Assembly (NCBI GenBank): GCA_963781065.1
Contig: CAWAET010000020.1
Coordinates: 79,133-143,132 of the forward strand
Direction of reading: 5' to 3'
DNA: 64,000 nucleotides
Source of the DNA: CALZJC01 sp963781065
GTDB taxonomy: Bacteria > Acidobacteriota > Thermoanaerobaculia > Multivoradales > JAHEKO01
A program made the translations under genes and the position numbers. Every line of letters begins with the position of its first letter. Position 1 is the stretch's first letter. This document shows, one piece after another, positions 15,379 through 24,374 of the stretch. The notes under the pieces are model-generated. The model was given only the letters and a program-made list of their open reading frames with translations, did not search any database and was not told the origin of the DNA.

Positions 15379-18300
15379 TCAGTTGGTCGACTCGGGCGCC
15401 ACTTCCCGCGTCAGCCACTCCTCCCGGTAGCGCCGGTGAAAGGGCGTGTCCGGGTAGCTTTCGCCCTCGGCGAAGGGGTAGCCGGACATCGCCGCGAAGG
15501 GCAGCGGCTCGAGCCGGTGGCCCTCCCAGGTGTTGCGGTCGGCGTCCTTGTCCCAGCCGAAGCTCTCGAGAAAGACGGCGCGGCGCCAGCCGGCGGGCGG
15601 CGGCGGCAGCGCCGAGGCGTCGAACTCGAGCTCGAGCTCGTCGCCGGGCGCCAGGATCACCAGCCGGTCGTCCTGCTCGCCAAGCAGCTCCAGGGTGTCG
15701 CCGTAGCGGGTGTAGTTGCCGGGCAGGGGCAGCCAGGGCGACTCGCTGCGCACCACCGCGTAGTCGTAGTCGTGCGGCGCGTTGGGCGCCTTGCGCGCCA
15801 GCGCCGAGAAGCCGCGGAAGCCGAGCTCGGCCAGCCGCGGCTCGAGCCGGGCGACGATCCGCGGCTCGTCGTCGGCCGGCCGCAGGGTCCAGGCGATCCG
15901 GTCCCAGGAGAGCCACTGGTTGGAGACGATCCGCAGCCGGCTGGCTCCGGCGGGCAGCGGCGGCGTGTCCACCACCATCGTCTTGGTCTTGCCGGCGGGG
16001 AAGCCCATCGGATCCATCAGGATCCGCCAGCCCGCGGCGGTTTCGACCTCGAGCCGCGCCGCCACCGGCGGCAGGTCGGGCCGCTGGGCGATTGCCAGGT
16101 TGAGGCTGGCGTCGCTGGGGAAGATCCAGCCGTCGAGGTGCAGCCGGATCGGCCCACCCGGCGCGGCGCCCAGATCGAAGCTGAACTGCCAGGGCTCGGC
16201 GGCGACGCCCTGATAGCGGCTCTTGCGCCAGCCGTCGGCGTAGACGTCGTCGCGCCGCGCCAGGCGCGCGGTGACGTCGTGCCCTGCCGCGTCGCGGGCG
16301 GCGACGACCGGCCGCAGCTCACGGCTGGCCATCACCCGCTTGGGCACCACCTGCCCGGGAACGATCTTGAGGCTGCTCGCCACCTCGACCTCTTGCGGGT
16401 GGTCGACCACCCACAGCCGGGCGAGGTCGAAGAACGCCGCCTCCCACAGCTCCTCGGTCACCCGCAGCTTGTAGATCCCGTCCGCCGGCGCCGCCCCTTC
16501 GACCAGCACGATCTCGTGCGGGTCGGACGGCGCCCAGACCCCCGGCGCGAACGGCAGCCCGGCCGGCGCGCCCCACAGCAGATCGGTGACAAAGCGGAAG
16601 CGCTCGCCGTCCCAGGCGTAGAGGAACGGGCAGCTGCCTTTGAGCAGCTGCTCCTCGACGATCCACTGGTCCGCCTCGGGCGCCAGCCGGTTCTGCGGCA
16701 CGCCGTTGGTCCAGACCACCCGCAGCAGATCGGCGCGCGGCAGCTTGCCGAGGCCGAAGTGGAGCACGTCGCCGTACGCCTCGCGGAACTGGTACGCCTC
16801 ACCGGCCCGCACCTCGACCGTCGAGCCGAAGCCGAGCGCGTTGTTCTTGGAGTTGCCCTTGTCCAGCCCGCGTAGCCGCACCGACAGCCAGTGGTTCTCG
16901 TTGCCGCCCTGGTTGTGGAACAGCTGCAGGCCGTCGTCGCCGGTCGCCAGCAGGTCGAGGTCGCCGTCGGCGTCGAGATCGGCGGCGGCCAGCGCGGTGG
17001 CGCGCGGCGATCCGCTTTCGATCGTCACCGAGTCGAAGCCGCCGATGGCCCGCTGCCGCAGGATGGTCAGGCCCTCGGCCCAGCCCAGCGCCAAGTCCAG
17101 GCGGCCGTCGTTGTCGGCGTCGAAGGCGAGGACCGCGTCGAGCTGTGCCGAACCGAGCTTTTCGGTGCCGCGCCAGGCCGCGAACCGGCCGTTGCCGCGG
17201 TTGCCCCAGATGGTCAGGCCGGCGCCGGCGGCGACGATCTCGGGCAGGCCGTCGTTGTCCAGGTCGGCCGCCACGACCGCGTTGGCGCGGCCCGCTTCGA
17301 AGCCGCCCTGGCGCAGCGCGAACCGGCCTTGGCGCAAGTTGTCGAGCCAGGCCAGCCCGTCGGCGTGCGCCACCAGCAGGTCGAGGTCGCCGTCGCGGTC
17401 GAGGTCGCTCGAGACCAGGTCGTGGACCGCGGTCCACTCCACCGTCGGCAGGCTCCGCTCTCCTACCGGCTCGAGAGGGCCGGAGAGCGAGTTGCGGTAG
17501 AGCTCGGCGCCGCCGGCGGGCTTGCCGCCACGCCGGCCGCCGGCGACGGCCAGATCGAGGTCGCCCTCGATGTCGTAATCCAGCACCGCCACGCCGCCGG
17601 CGCCCGTCTCCTGGCGCGCGATGCCGAAATCGGCGCTGGCCGCTTCGAAGCCGCCATCACCCAGGCCGCGGAAGATCTCCAGCCGGTCGGCGCTCCAGCC
17701 CACCAGGTCGAGCCGGCCGTCGTTGTCCAGGTCGGCCGCCAGCAGCCGTTCGAGGCCCGGGGCCGGCAGGACCCGCTCCGCCGCGTCCGTCTCCGTGTCG
17801 CTCAGATGCGTGCGCAGCGAGGCCGCGGCGCCCCGCGTCAGCCAGGCGTAGTCGGTCTTGCCGTCGCCGTTGAAGTCGCCCACCGCGACCCCGGGGTGCG
17901 CCGGCCCCTCGGAGAGGCGCTCGCCGGCGAAGCTCAGCGCCAGCGGCCCGCCAAACGCGGCCAGGCCGCCCTCGTCGCGAAAGCGAAACAGCGGGTCGCC
18001 CTGGATGCCCACGTCGAGCTCCATCTGGCTGCCGCGGAACATCGGCGTCACCTTGAGCACGTTCTCGAGCCGCAGCGCCGGCACCCGGGCGGCGGCGACG
18101 TCGCCCGCCTCGAGGGCGGCGACGATCTGGCCGAGCAGGTCCTGGGCCGCCTCGGGGGCCTGCCAGATCAGCTCCCGGACGCGCAGGAAGGCGGCGCTGG
18201 CCGCGGCGCGGTCGCCGCCGGCGATCGCCCGCTGGCCCAGCCCCAGCATCACCACCACGTTGTCGGGCCGCAGCCGGGCCAGCCGCCCGAGGGCGGCGGC

Positions 18301-18741
18301 GAGGTCCTCCTCGGACTGCAGGATGCCCGCTTGCCGGAAGAGGGCGTACTGCAGCCGCGGGTTGTCGGGGGCGGCGTTGGCGGTCCGGCGCATCAGCTCG
18401 AGCGCCTCCTCCGGCCGCCCGGACCACTGCGCCACCTCGGCCTGGATCGCCAACAGCTCCGGCCGACCCGGCGCCAGCTCGAGCGCCCGGTCGATCGCCG
18501 CCTGGGCGGGCTCGAACTTCTGCTGCCGGAGCAGCGCGATCGCCAGGTTGGCGTGCGGCATCGGGTCGCCGGGGACCAGCTCGACGAGCTCGGTGAAGGT
18601 CGCTTCGGCGGGCGCCGGCTGCTCGTTCTCGAGCTCGGCATAGCCGCGATTGCGCAGCTCGACCGCCTTTTCGGGCGGGCCGGCGGCCCAGGCACAGGAG
18701 GTGGCCGCGAGGCCGACGAGGATCGCGAGGTGTTGTCTCAT
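15379..18741 (-). CDS. secreted TPR / FG-GAP repeat / ASPIC-UnbV protein
   Basis: A 1120-aa exported protein starting at the ATG at 18741, with a signal peptide (MRQHLAILVGLAATSCAWAA; the Cys may be a lipoprotein site). TPR repeats fill about residues 25-250 (RNRGYAELENEQPAPAEATF, LAIALLRQQKFEPAQAAIDR). FG-GAP/VCBS blades fill about 290-620, with repeated D-x-D/N-x-D-G-x-x-D calcium loops (DFNGDGKTD, DLDNDGRLD, DADNDGRLD, DLDADGDLD). An ASPIC/UnbV domain begins near NENHWLSVRL and includes HFGLGKL and VVWTNG. The last 400 residues are beta-rich. Similar CRTAC-type proteins are common in Acidobacteriota and are thought to bind ligands at the cell surface. The exact role is unknown. Confidence 0.85.
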   Translation of the reverse strand: MRQHLAILVGLAATSCAWAAGPPEKAVELRNRGYAELENEQPAPAEATFTELVELVPGDPMPHANLAIALLRQQKFEPAQAAIDRALELAPGRPELLAIQAEVAQWSGRPEEALELMRRTANAAPDNPRLQYALFRQAGILQSEEDLAAALGRLARLRPDNVVVMLGLGQRAIAGGDRAAASAAFLRVRELIWQAPEAAQDLLGQIVAALEAGDVAAARVPALRLENVLKVTPMFRGSQMELDVGIQGDPLFRFRDEGGLAAFGGPLALSFAGERLSEGPAHPGVAVGDFNGDGKTDYAWLTRGAAASLRTHLSDTETDAAERVLPAPGLERLLAADLDNDGRLDLVGWSADRLEIFRGLGDGGFEAASADFGIARQETGAGGVAVLDYDIEGDLDLAVAGGRRGGKPAGGAELYRNSLSGPLEPVGERSLPTVEWTAVHDLVSSDLDRDGDLDLLVAHADGLAWLDNLRQGRFALRQGGFEAGRANAVVAADLDNDGLPEIVAAGAGLTIWGNRGNGRFAAWRGTEKLGSAQLDAVLAFDADNDGRLDLALGWAEGLTILRQRAIGGFDSVTIESGSPRATALAAADLDADGDLDLLATGDDGLQLFHNQGGNENHWLSVRLRGLDKGNSKNNALGFGSTVEVRAGEAYQFREAYGDVLHFGLGKLPRADLLRVVWTNGVPQNRLAPEADQWIVEEQLLKGSCPFLYAWDGERFRFVTDLLWGAPAGLPFAPGVWAPSDPHEIVLVEGAAPADGIYKLRVTEELWEAAFFDLARLWVVDHPQEVEVASSLKIVPGQVVPKRVMASRELRPVVAARDAAGHDVTARLARRDDVYADGWRKSRYQGVAAEPWQFSFDLGAAPGGPIRLHLDGWIFPSDASLNLAIAQRPDLPPVAARLEVETAAGWRILMDPMGFPAGKTKTMVVDTPPLPAGASRLRIVSNQWLSWDRIAWTLRPADDEPRIVARLEPRLAELGFRGFSALARKAPNAPHDYDYAVVRSESPWLPLPGNYTRYGDTLELLGEQDDRLVILAPGDELELEFDASALPPPPAGWRRAVFLESFGWDKDADRNTWEGHRLEPLPFAAMSGYPFAEGESYPDTPFHRRYREEWLTREVAPESTN

Positions 18742-18819
18742 GGGCGTAAGTCTAGCGGTCAATGGGGACGGCTGGAAACCGGCGCCGCGGCCGGTGCCGC
18801 GTGCTACGCTGACGCCCGC

Positions 18820-19329
18820 ATGGACCCCCCGGAGCAGCACCGGGCCTACGGCCCCGACCGGCTCGGGTTCGCCGCCCTGACGGTCAGCGACAGCCGCACC
18901 GAGGCCGACGACGGCAGCGGCGACACGATCGAGCGGCTGGCCGTCGCCGCCGGCCACCGGCTGGTCGAGCGGCGCATCGTGCCCGACGACATCGTCGAGA
19001 TCCGCGCCGCCGCCGGTGAGCTGCTGCGGCGCGACGACGTCGACGTGCTGGTGCTCTCGGGCGGCACCGGCTTCTCGCCCCGCGACCTGACCCTCGAGGC
19101 CGCCTCGCCGCTGCTCGAGCGGCGGATCGACGGCTTTGGCGAGCTGTTCCGCATGCTCTCCTTCGCCGAGATCGGCGCCGCCGCCATGCTCAGCCGCGCC
19201 ACCGCCGGCACGATCGGCCGCCGCGCCGTTTTCGTCCTGCCGGGCTCGCCCGGGGCGGTGGCGCTGGCGATGGAACGGCTGATCCTGCCCGAGGCGGGCC
19301 ACCTGCTGGGCCAGGCGCGGCGCGGCTGA
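18820..19329 (+). CDS. moaB: molybdenum cofactor biosynthesis protein MoaB/MogA family
   Basis: A 169-aa protein of the MoaB/MogA fold that binds molybdopterin and adenylylates it before metal insertion. Key motifs are ALTVSDSRTEADDGSGD near the N-terminus, the nucleotide/pterin loop VLSGGTGFSPRDLT, and VFVLPGSPGAVALAM near the C-terminus. The length is typical. The ATG at 18820 opens the fold directly and is divergent from the TPR/FG-GAP gene 78 bp away. No other moa or moe gene is present in the window. Confidence 0.9.
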   Translation: MDPPEQHRAYGPDRLGFAALTVSDSRTEADDGSGDTIERLAVAAGHRLVERRIVPDDIVEIRAAAGELLRRDDVDVLVLSGGTGFSPRDLTLEAASPLLERRIDGFGELFRMLSFAEIGAAAMLSRATAGTIGRRAVFVLPGSPGAVALAMERLILPEAGHLLGQARRG

Positions 19330-19409
19330 GCGAACCGCGCCGGATCGCGGCGGCCGAGCGCCGCCGCGCGGGGCCGGAGACCCGGCCGGCGCGCGGGTAA
19401 GATCGCGCC

Positions 19410-22043
19410 ATGTCCAAGGCCGCCCAGCGCCTCTTCCTGATCGACGGCTACTCCAACATCTTCCGCGCCTTCTACGCCATCCGCGAGCTGTCGAACTCGA
19501 AGGGCGAGCCGACCAACGCGGTCTGGGGCTTCCTCAACATGCTGCGCAAGCTGCTGCGCGAGGAGGAGCCGGAGCTGGTCGGTATCGCCCTCGACGTCTC
19601 GGGCGACACCGTTCGCAAGGAGCAGTACGCCGACTACAAAGCCAACCGCAAGCCGATGCCCGAGGACCTCAAGCCGCAGATCGGCTGGATCCGCAAGCTG
19701 ATCGAGGCCCACCGGATCCCCATCCTCGAGCTCGAGAGGTACGAGGCCGACGACGTCCTGGGCACGCTGTCGCGGGCCGCCGCGGCGGCCGGGCTGGAGG
19801 TGGTGATCGTCAGCGCCGACAAGGACCTGATGCAGCTGGTCGACGAGCGGGTGTCGCTGTTCCACACCGGCCGCGAGAAGCTCTACGGCCCCGCGGAGGT
19901 CGCGGAGGACTATGGCGTTGCGCCGGCGAAGATCGTCGACTACATGGCCCTGGTCGGCGACACCTCGGACAACGTGCCCGGCGTGCCGATGATCGGCGGC
20001 AAGACCGCCGCCGGCCTGCTGGCCGAGTACGGCTCGCTCGACGAGCTGCTGGCGCGTGCCGAAGAGATCAAGGGCAAGCGCGGCGAGAGCCTGCGCGCCC
20101 ATCGCGACGACGCGCTGCTGTCGCGCGATCTGGTGACCATCCACACCGACCTGCCGGTCGCTTTCGAGCCCGAGGCGCTGCGCCACGAGCCGCCGGATCC
20201 CGACCGGCTGCGCGAGCTCTACCGCGAGCTCGAGTTCCACTCGCTGATCGACGAGCTCGAGGGCTCGTCCGGCGGCGGCGGCGAGCCGGTGGCGCCAGCG
20301 GTCGAGGCCGAGACGGCCCAGGAGTGGCGGCGGCGGCTGGCCGAGATGGGCGGGCGGCTCTTTCTGGCCGCGATCGGCGAGCCGGCCATCGGGCTGGCGG
20401 CCGGCGGCCCGGAAGGCGAAGTGGTCTTCGCCGACCTGCGGCGGGAGGGGCTGGCGGCCGCGGTGCGCGAGTCGCTGGCCGGGCTCGTCGCCGACGACGG
20501 CGAGCTGCTCGGGCACGATCTCAAGGAGGTCCTGCGCCTGTCGCCCGCCGGTCCCGAGGCCGTCGCGCCGCTGTTCGACACCATGCTGGTCTCCTATGTC
20601 CTGCGCCCCGCCCTGCGCGGCCACGGGCTGGCCGAGGTGGCGCTCGACCGGCTCGGTTTCACGGTGCTGGGCGCCAAGGAGGCCGGCTGGGAGAAGGGCG
20701 AGCCGCCGATGCCGGGAGCCGCGTCGCTGGCGGCCTACGCCGGCGAGCGGGTCGAGCTGGCCCGCCGCCTCGAGCCGCCGATGCGCGACGAGCTCGAGCG
20801 CGACCCCGGCCTCGCCCGGGTCTACCGCGAGATCGAGGCGCCGCTGGTGCCGGTGCTGGTGGGCATGGAGGAGGCCGGGGTCCTGCTCGACGTCGGCTTC
20901 CTGGCCGAGATGTCCGAGCGGCTGGGCTCTGAGCTCGACGGGCTCGAGGGCTCGATCTACGAGATCGCCGGCCGCCCGTTCAACCTCAACTCGCCGCAGC
21001 AGCTCGGGGTGGTGCTGTTCGAAGAGCTGGGCTACCCGGTGATCAAGAAGACCCGCAAGACCAAGAGCTACTCGACCAGCGCCGAGATCCTGCAGGAGCT
21101 CGCCGTCCGCGGCTACCCGGTGGCCGAGCACCTGCTGCGCTACCGCGAGCTCTCCAAGCTCAAGTCGACCTATGTCGACGCCCTGCCCGAGCTGGTCGCC
21201 GCCGACGGCCGGCTCCACACCCGGTTCCACCAGGCGGTGGCCGCCACCGGCCGGCTCTCCTCGGCCAGCCCCAACCTGCAGAACATCCCGATCCGCACCG
21301 AGGCCGGCCAGGAGGTGCGGCGGGCCTTCCGGGCGCCCGCGGGCAAGGTCCTGCTGGTCGCCGACTACAACCAGATCGAGCTGCGCATCCTGGCGCACAT
21401 CGCCGGCGAGGCGCGGATGATCGAGGCCTTCGCCGCCGGCGAGGACATCCACCGCTCGACCGCCGCCGCCATGTTCGGCGCCGCGCCCGAGCTGGTCACC
21501 GCCGAGCAGCGCCGCGCCGCCAAGATGATCAACTTCGGCATCATCTACGGCATCAGCCCGTACGGGCTGGCCAACAACCTGGGCATCGGCCAGTCCGAGG
21601 CCAAGCAGTTCATCGAGGCCTACTTCGAGCGCTACCCCGGCGTCCAGCGCTACATGGACGACACCCTGGCCGCCGCCGCCGAGACCGGCAAGGTCGAGAC
21701 CCTCTACGGCCGCGTCCGCTGGCTGCCCGAGCTCAAGGCGAAAAACTACGCGGTGCGCGAGAACGCCAAGCGAATGGCGATCAACGCCCGCATCCAGGGC
21801 ACCGCGGCGGACCTGCTCAAGCTGGCGATGATCGCCGTCGACCGCCGGCTGCGCGCCGAGCACCCCGAGGCCGGCCTGCTGCTGACCGTGCACGACGAGC
21901 TGGTGCTCGAAGTGCCGGCGGCCGAGGCCGCGGCGGCAGGCGAGCTGGTGCGAGCCGAGATGACCGGCATCGCCGAGCTGGCCGTGCCGCTGGTCGCCGA
22001 CGTCGGCAGCGGGCCCACCTGGTACGAGGCGAAGACCGGCTAG
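19410..22043 (+). CDS. polA: DNA polymerase I
   Basis: An 877-aa replication/repair polymerase. The 5'-nuclease domain (about 1-290) begins LFLIDGYSNIFRAFYA and has YEADDVLGTL and GDTSDNVPGVPMIGGKTA. The middle domain (about 310-480) keeps the fold but not the DxE/D exonuclease residues: the first motif reads LFLAAIGEPAIGL, so proofreading is probably absent, as in Taq. The polymerase domain has motif A VADYNQIELRIL (Asn where Ser is usual), motif B RRAAKMINFGIIYG and motif C LTVHDELVLEV. It fills gaps and removes primers. Its stop overlaps the end of a minus-strand vapB-like gene by four bases. Confidence 0.96.
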   Translation: MSKAAQRLFLIDGYSNIFRAFYAIRELSNSKGEPTNAVWGFLNMLRKLLREEEPELVGIALDVSGDTVRKEQYADYKANRKPMPEDLKPQIGWIRKLIEAHRIPILELERYEADDVLGTLSRAAAAAGLEVVIVSADKDLMQLVDERVSLFHTGREKLYGPAEVAEDYGVAPAKIVDYMALVGDTSDNVPGVPMIGGKTAAGLLAEYGSLDELLARAEEIKGKRGESLRAHRDDALLSRDLVTIHTDLPVAFEPEALRHEPPDPDRLRELYRELEFHSLIDELEGSSGGGGEPVAPAVEAETAQEWRRRLAEMGGRLFLAAIGEPAIGLAAGGPEGEVVFADLRREGLAAAVRESLAGLVADDGELLGHDLKEVLRLSPAGPEAVAPLFDTMLVSYVLRPALRGHGLAEVALDRLGFTVLGAKEAGWEKGEPPMPGAASLAAYAGERVELARRLEPPMRDELERDPGLARVYREIEAPLVPVLVGMEEAGVLLDVGFLAEMSERLGSELDGLEGSIYEIAGRPFNLNSPQQLGVVLFEELGYPVIKKTRKTKSYSTSAEILQELAVRGYPVAEHLLRYRELSKLKSTYVDALPELVAADGRLHTRFHQAVAATGRLSSASPNLQNIPIRTEAGQEVRRAFRAPAGKVLLVADYNQIELRILAHIAGEARMIEAFAAGEDIHRSTAAAMFGAAPELVTAEQRRAAKMINFGIIYGISPYGLANNLGIGQSEAKQFIEAYFERYPGVQRYMDDTLAAAAETGKVETLYGRVRWLPELKAKNYAVRENAKRMAINARIQGTAADLLKLAMIAVDRRLRAEHPEAGLLLTVHDELVLEVPAAEAAAAGELVRAEMTGIAELAVPLVADVGSGPTWYEAKTG

Positions 22044-22285
22044 CCGTTCTCGTCGTAGCCGAGGATCTCGTCCTCGCTGCGGGAATCCAGCACCGGGAGC
22101 TTCGCGCAGTGGCGGGCGATCTCGTCGAGCTCGTCAACCAGCGGGCGCCGGGTGCGCTCGCGCCGCAAGCGCGCGAGCCGGTCCCGCAGCGCACGTTTCA
22201 CGGCCGTGGTCTTGGTCTCGCCGGTGAGGTTGGCGACGGCTTCGGCAAGCCGTTCGGTCTCCGGGTTCCTGATGTTGAGGGCCAT
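22040..22285 (-). CDS. VapB-type antitoxin (Rv0623/PSK transcription factor family), no partner seen
   Basis: An 81-aa protein that matches the short VapB family typified by Rv0623: ALNIRNPETERLAEAVANLT, then GETKTTAVKRALRDRL, a helix for DNA binding, and an acidic C-terminus (LDSRSEDEILGYDENG) that in relatives contacts a VapC toxin. In such pairs vapC follows immediately. Here the gene runs straight into the polA 3' end and no PIN-domain frame is found on this strand. It may be an orphan antitoxin left after toxin loss. Confidence 0.75.
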   Translation of the reverse strand: MALNIRNPETERLAEAVANLTGETKTTAVKRALRDRLARLRRERTRRPLVDELDEIARHCAKLPVLDSRSEDEILGYDENG

Positions 22286-22379
22286 GGGTATGCTGCTGTG
22301 TAGACTTTGATGCGCACCGTAGCATTCCCAGGAAGACGGAGATGCCTATCAGGGGTTGCCTCCACCCCGTGCGCCCGGC

Positions 22380-24170
22380 TCATGGGCAGCTGACATTCGC
22401 CAGCCCCGGGGTGCCGAAGTTGCCGTCCGAGTAGAGCAGCGCCGGGTCGGCCGGCACGGTGCACCAGCTGGCCGGGTCGTCATTGCTGGTGGCGTCCTGG
22501 GCTCCGGGCGGCAGGTTGCGCGCCCGGCCGGCTTCGACCTCGCCCGGACCCCAGGAGACGGCGTCGACCAGGTTCCCGTCCCAGGCCAGGTGGAGATCGC
22601 CGCCGCCGTTGACCAGCGAGAAGCCGAAGGTCTGGTCGGCGGCGAGGCCGCCGTTGGCCGCCGGGTCCGCCGAGCGGGCGAAGAGGAGCACGTCGCCGGC
22701 CTCGACGCGCAGACAGTCGTCGCCGGCGATCTCGTCGATCACCGTGCCGAAGGTCGTGCCGATGCCGACGCCGTTGAGGTCGACCGCGGCCTCGACCGCC
22801 ACCTCGAACCACTCGGCGTCGGCGTCGGACAGGGGCGTTGCCGGGTCGGCCAGCAGCTCGCGGATCACCAGCTCTCCCTCGCCCGGCCCGACCACCGGCC
22901 GCGGAGCCCCGCCGTCGAGACAGGCGCCCGGCGCCGGCGCCTCGCAGCCGTTGGCGTAGTCGCCGTCGGCGTCGGCCCAGAGCTCGTCGCAGCCGGCGAC
23001 GGCGCAGCTCGCCTCGGCGCACAGGGTCGTGGCGACGTTGGCGGTCGGCGGGCAGAGCTCGGCCGGGTCGCCCTCGTCGACCGGGCCGTCGCAGCTGTTG
23101 TCGAGACCGTCACAGATCTCCGCCATCGGGGTGAGCTCGCCGGCGCAGACGCCCCAGCTCGAGTCGCCGGCGCAGACCCGCGTGCCGCCGACGCAGACGC
23201 CGATGCCGCGGGTGCCCGTCGGACCGGTGTAGCAGGTCACTTCGTCGCCGGGCGCGCAGGCCGGTGCGGTGAGCGTGGCGCACTCCCATCCGGCCCCGCC
23301 CCGCATCAGCACCTGGCCCGCGGCGCAGGCGGCGCCGATCTTGGCGGCGGTCACCGCGCCGGCGGCCAGCTCGTCGCCGCCCACGCAGCCGGCGCAGGCC
23401 AGGCCGGCCGCCTGGACGTTGGCCAGGGCCGACCCGTCGCCGCTGAAGGCGGCCGCCTCGACGCGGCCCTCCAGGCTGAGGCTGAGGATTGCCGGGTCGC
23501 GCTCGGCAGCCTCGACGGTCGATCCCGGTCCCCGGTCACTCGCCCCGGCGCCGGTCTCCTCGGCGCTCCCGGACCGCGCCGCTTCAGCATCGCCGGCCGC
23601 GCTCCGGGCGCGGCTCGCGGCCGCACCGCTATCGGACCCGGAGACACCGGCGGAGACCCGGTCCCCGGCGCCGCCGGCGTAACCGCGCAGCACCGCCAGC
23701 GCTTCCTCGACCTCGGCGGCGCTCGGCCCGACAGCCACCGCGAAGAGCGCCGGCGGCGACCAGGCGGAGATCGACGCCGCGCGCCGCGCGCGCAGCGACC
23801 AGGCGTAGCTGCCGCCGCGCTCGAGGCAGCGGTCGAGGGTCGGCGTCCAGGAGCCGGCGCGGCCGTCGATCGTCGCCCGCAGCGCGACCGGCGCCTCCTC
23901 GCCGTCGTCGCTCACCCGGTAGACCACCAGCTCGTAGCGCTCGGCGCCCGCCGCCTGCCCCCAGCTGAAGGTCGGGCAGCGGTCGCCGACGGTCAGCAGC
24001 CGGGCGGGGTGGCCGGGGGAGATCGCTACCGGCACTTCGACGACGGGGTGGTCGGGCGAGCGGTCGGGACCGGGGCTCGCGGTGCCCGCGCTCCGCCCCG
24101 GAGTCGGGGCCGAGAGGGCCAGCAGTGAGGCGGTGAGAATGAGCGCTGGGACAGTCGTCGGTCGGGGCAT
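22380..24170 (-). CDS. secreted protein with MopE-like and lamin-tail domains
   Basis: A 596-aa exported protein beginning at the ATG at 24170 after GGAGGAGG. A signal peptide (MPRPTTVPALILTASLLALS) is followed by a fibronectin-like region (PTFSWGQAAGAERYELVVY), a low-complexity Ala/Gly/Ser stretch, and a Cys-rich MopE-type segment with CDGLDNSCDGPVDEGDP (a motif seen in copper-binding MopE and in myxobacterial surface proteins). The C-terminal third resembles a lamin-tail domain (GELVIRELLADPATPLSDAD, WFEVAVEAAVDLNGVGIG, WGPGEVEAGRARNLPPGAQD). It is probably a cell-surface or secreted binding protein. There is no catalytic motif. Confidence 0.75.
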   Translation of the reverse strand: MPRPTTVPALILTASLLALSAPTPGRSAGTASPGPDRSPDHPVVEVPVAISPGHPARLLTVGDRCPTFSWGQAAGAERYELVVYRVSDDGEEAPVALRATIDGRAGSWTPTLDRCLERGGSYAWSLRARRAASISAWSPPALFAVAVGPSAAEVEEALAVLRGYAGGAGDRVSAGVSGSDSGAAASRARSAAGDAEAARSGSAEETGAGASDRGPGSTVEAAERDPAILSLSLEGRVEAAAFSGDGSALANVQAAGLACAGCVGGDELAAGAVTAAKIGAACAAGQVLMRGGAGWECATLTAPACAPGDEVTCYTGPTGTRGIGVCVGGTRVCAGDSSWGVCAGELTPMAEICDGLDNSCDGPVDEGDPAELCPPTANVATTLCAEASCAVAGCDELWADADGDYANGCEAPAPGACLDGGAPRPVVGPGEGELVIRELLADPATPLSDADAEWFEVAVEAAVDLNGVGIGTTFGTVIDEIAGDDCLRVEAGDVLLFARSADPAANGGLAADQTFGFSLVNGGGDLHLAWDGNLVDAVSWGPGEVEAGRARNLPPGAQDATSNDDPASWCTVPADPALLYSDGNFGTPGLANVSCP

Positions 24171-24374
24171 CGGATCCTCCTCCGGGTTCGAGAGCGGCGG
24201 CGTCGAGCCCGATCGGCTCGCTACCGGTTCGTCGCTACCTGGAGAAGGACGAAAAAGGAGCCCGCGATCTTGCACGCGGCCGGAGATTCCAGCGCTCGAC
24301 GGCACCATCGGGCGACGTCGTGGCCCCGGCCGCTGGCCCGATCTCGAGCTCGAGGGCGCCTACCGGCTCGGCCG

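Noticed and set aside
16891..19329. 812-codon frame on the plus strand opposite the TPR/FG-GAP gene
   Set aside because: Only its last 169 codons (moaB) are real. The rest has Arg/Ala/Pro/Gln-rich shadow composition and runs antisense to a well supported gene.
18846..21893. 1015-codon minus-strand frame opposite polA
   Set aside because: Shadow of polA in GC-rich DNA. It has no domain and a low-complexity composition.
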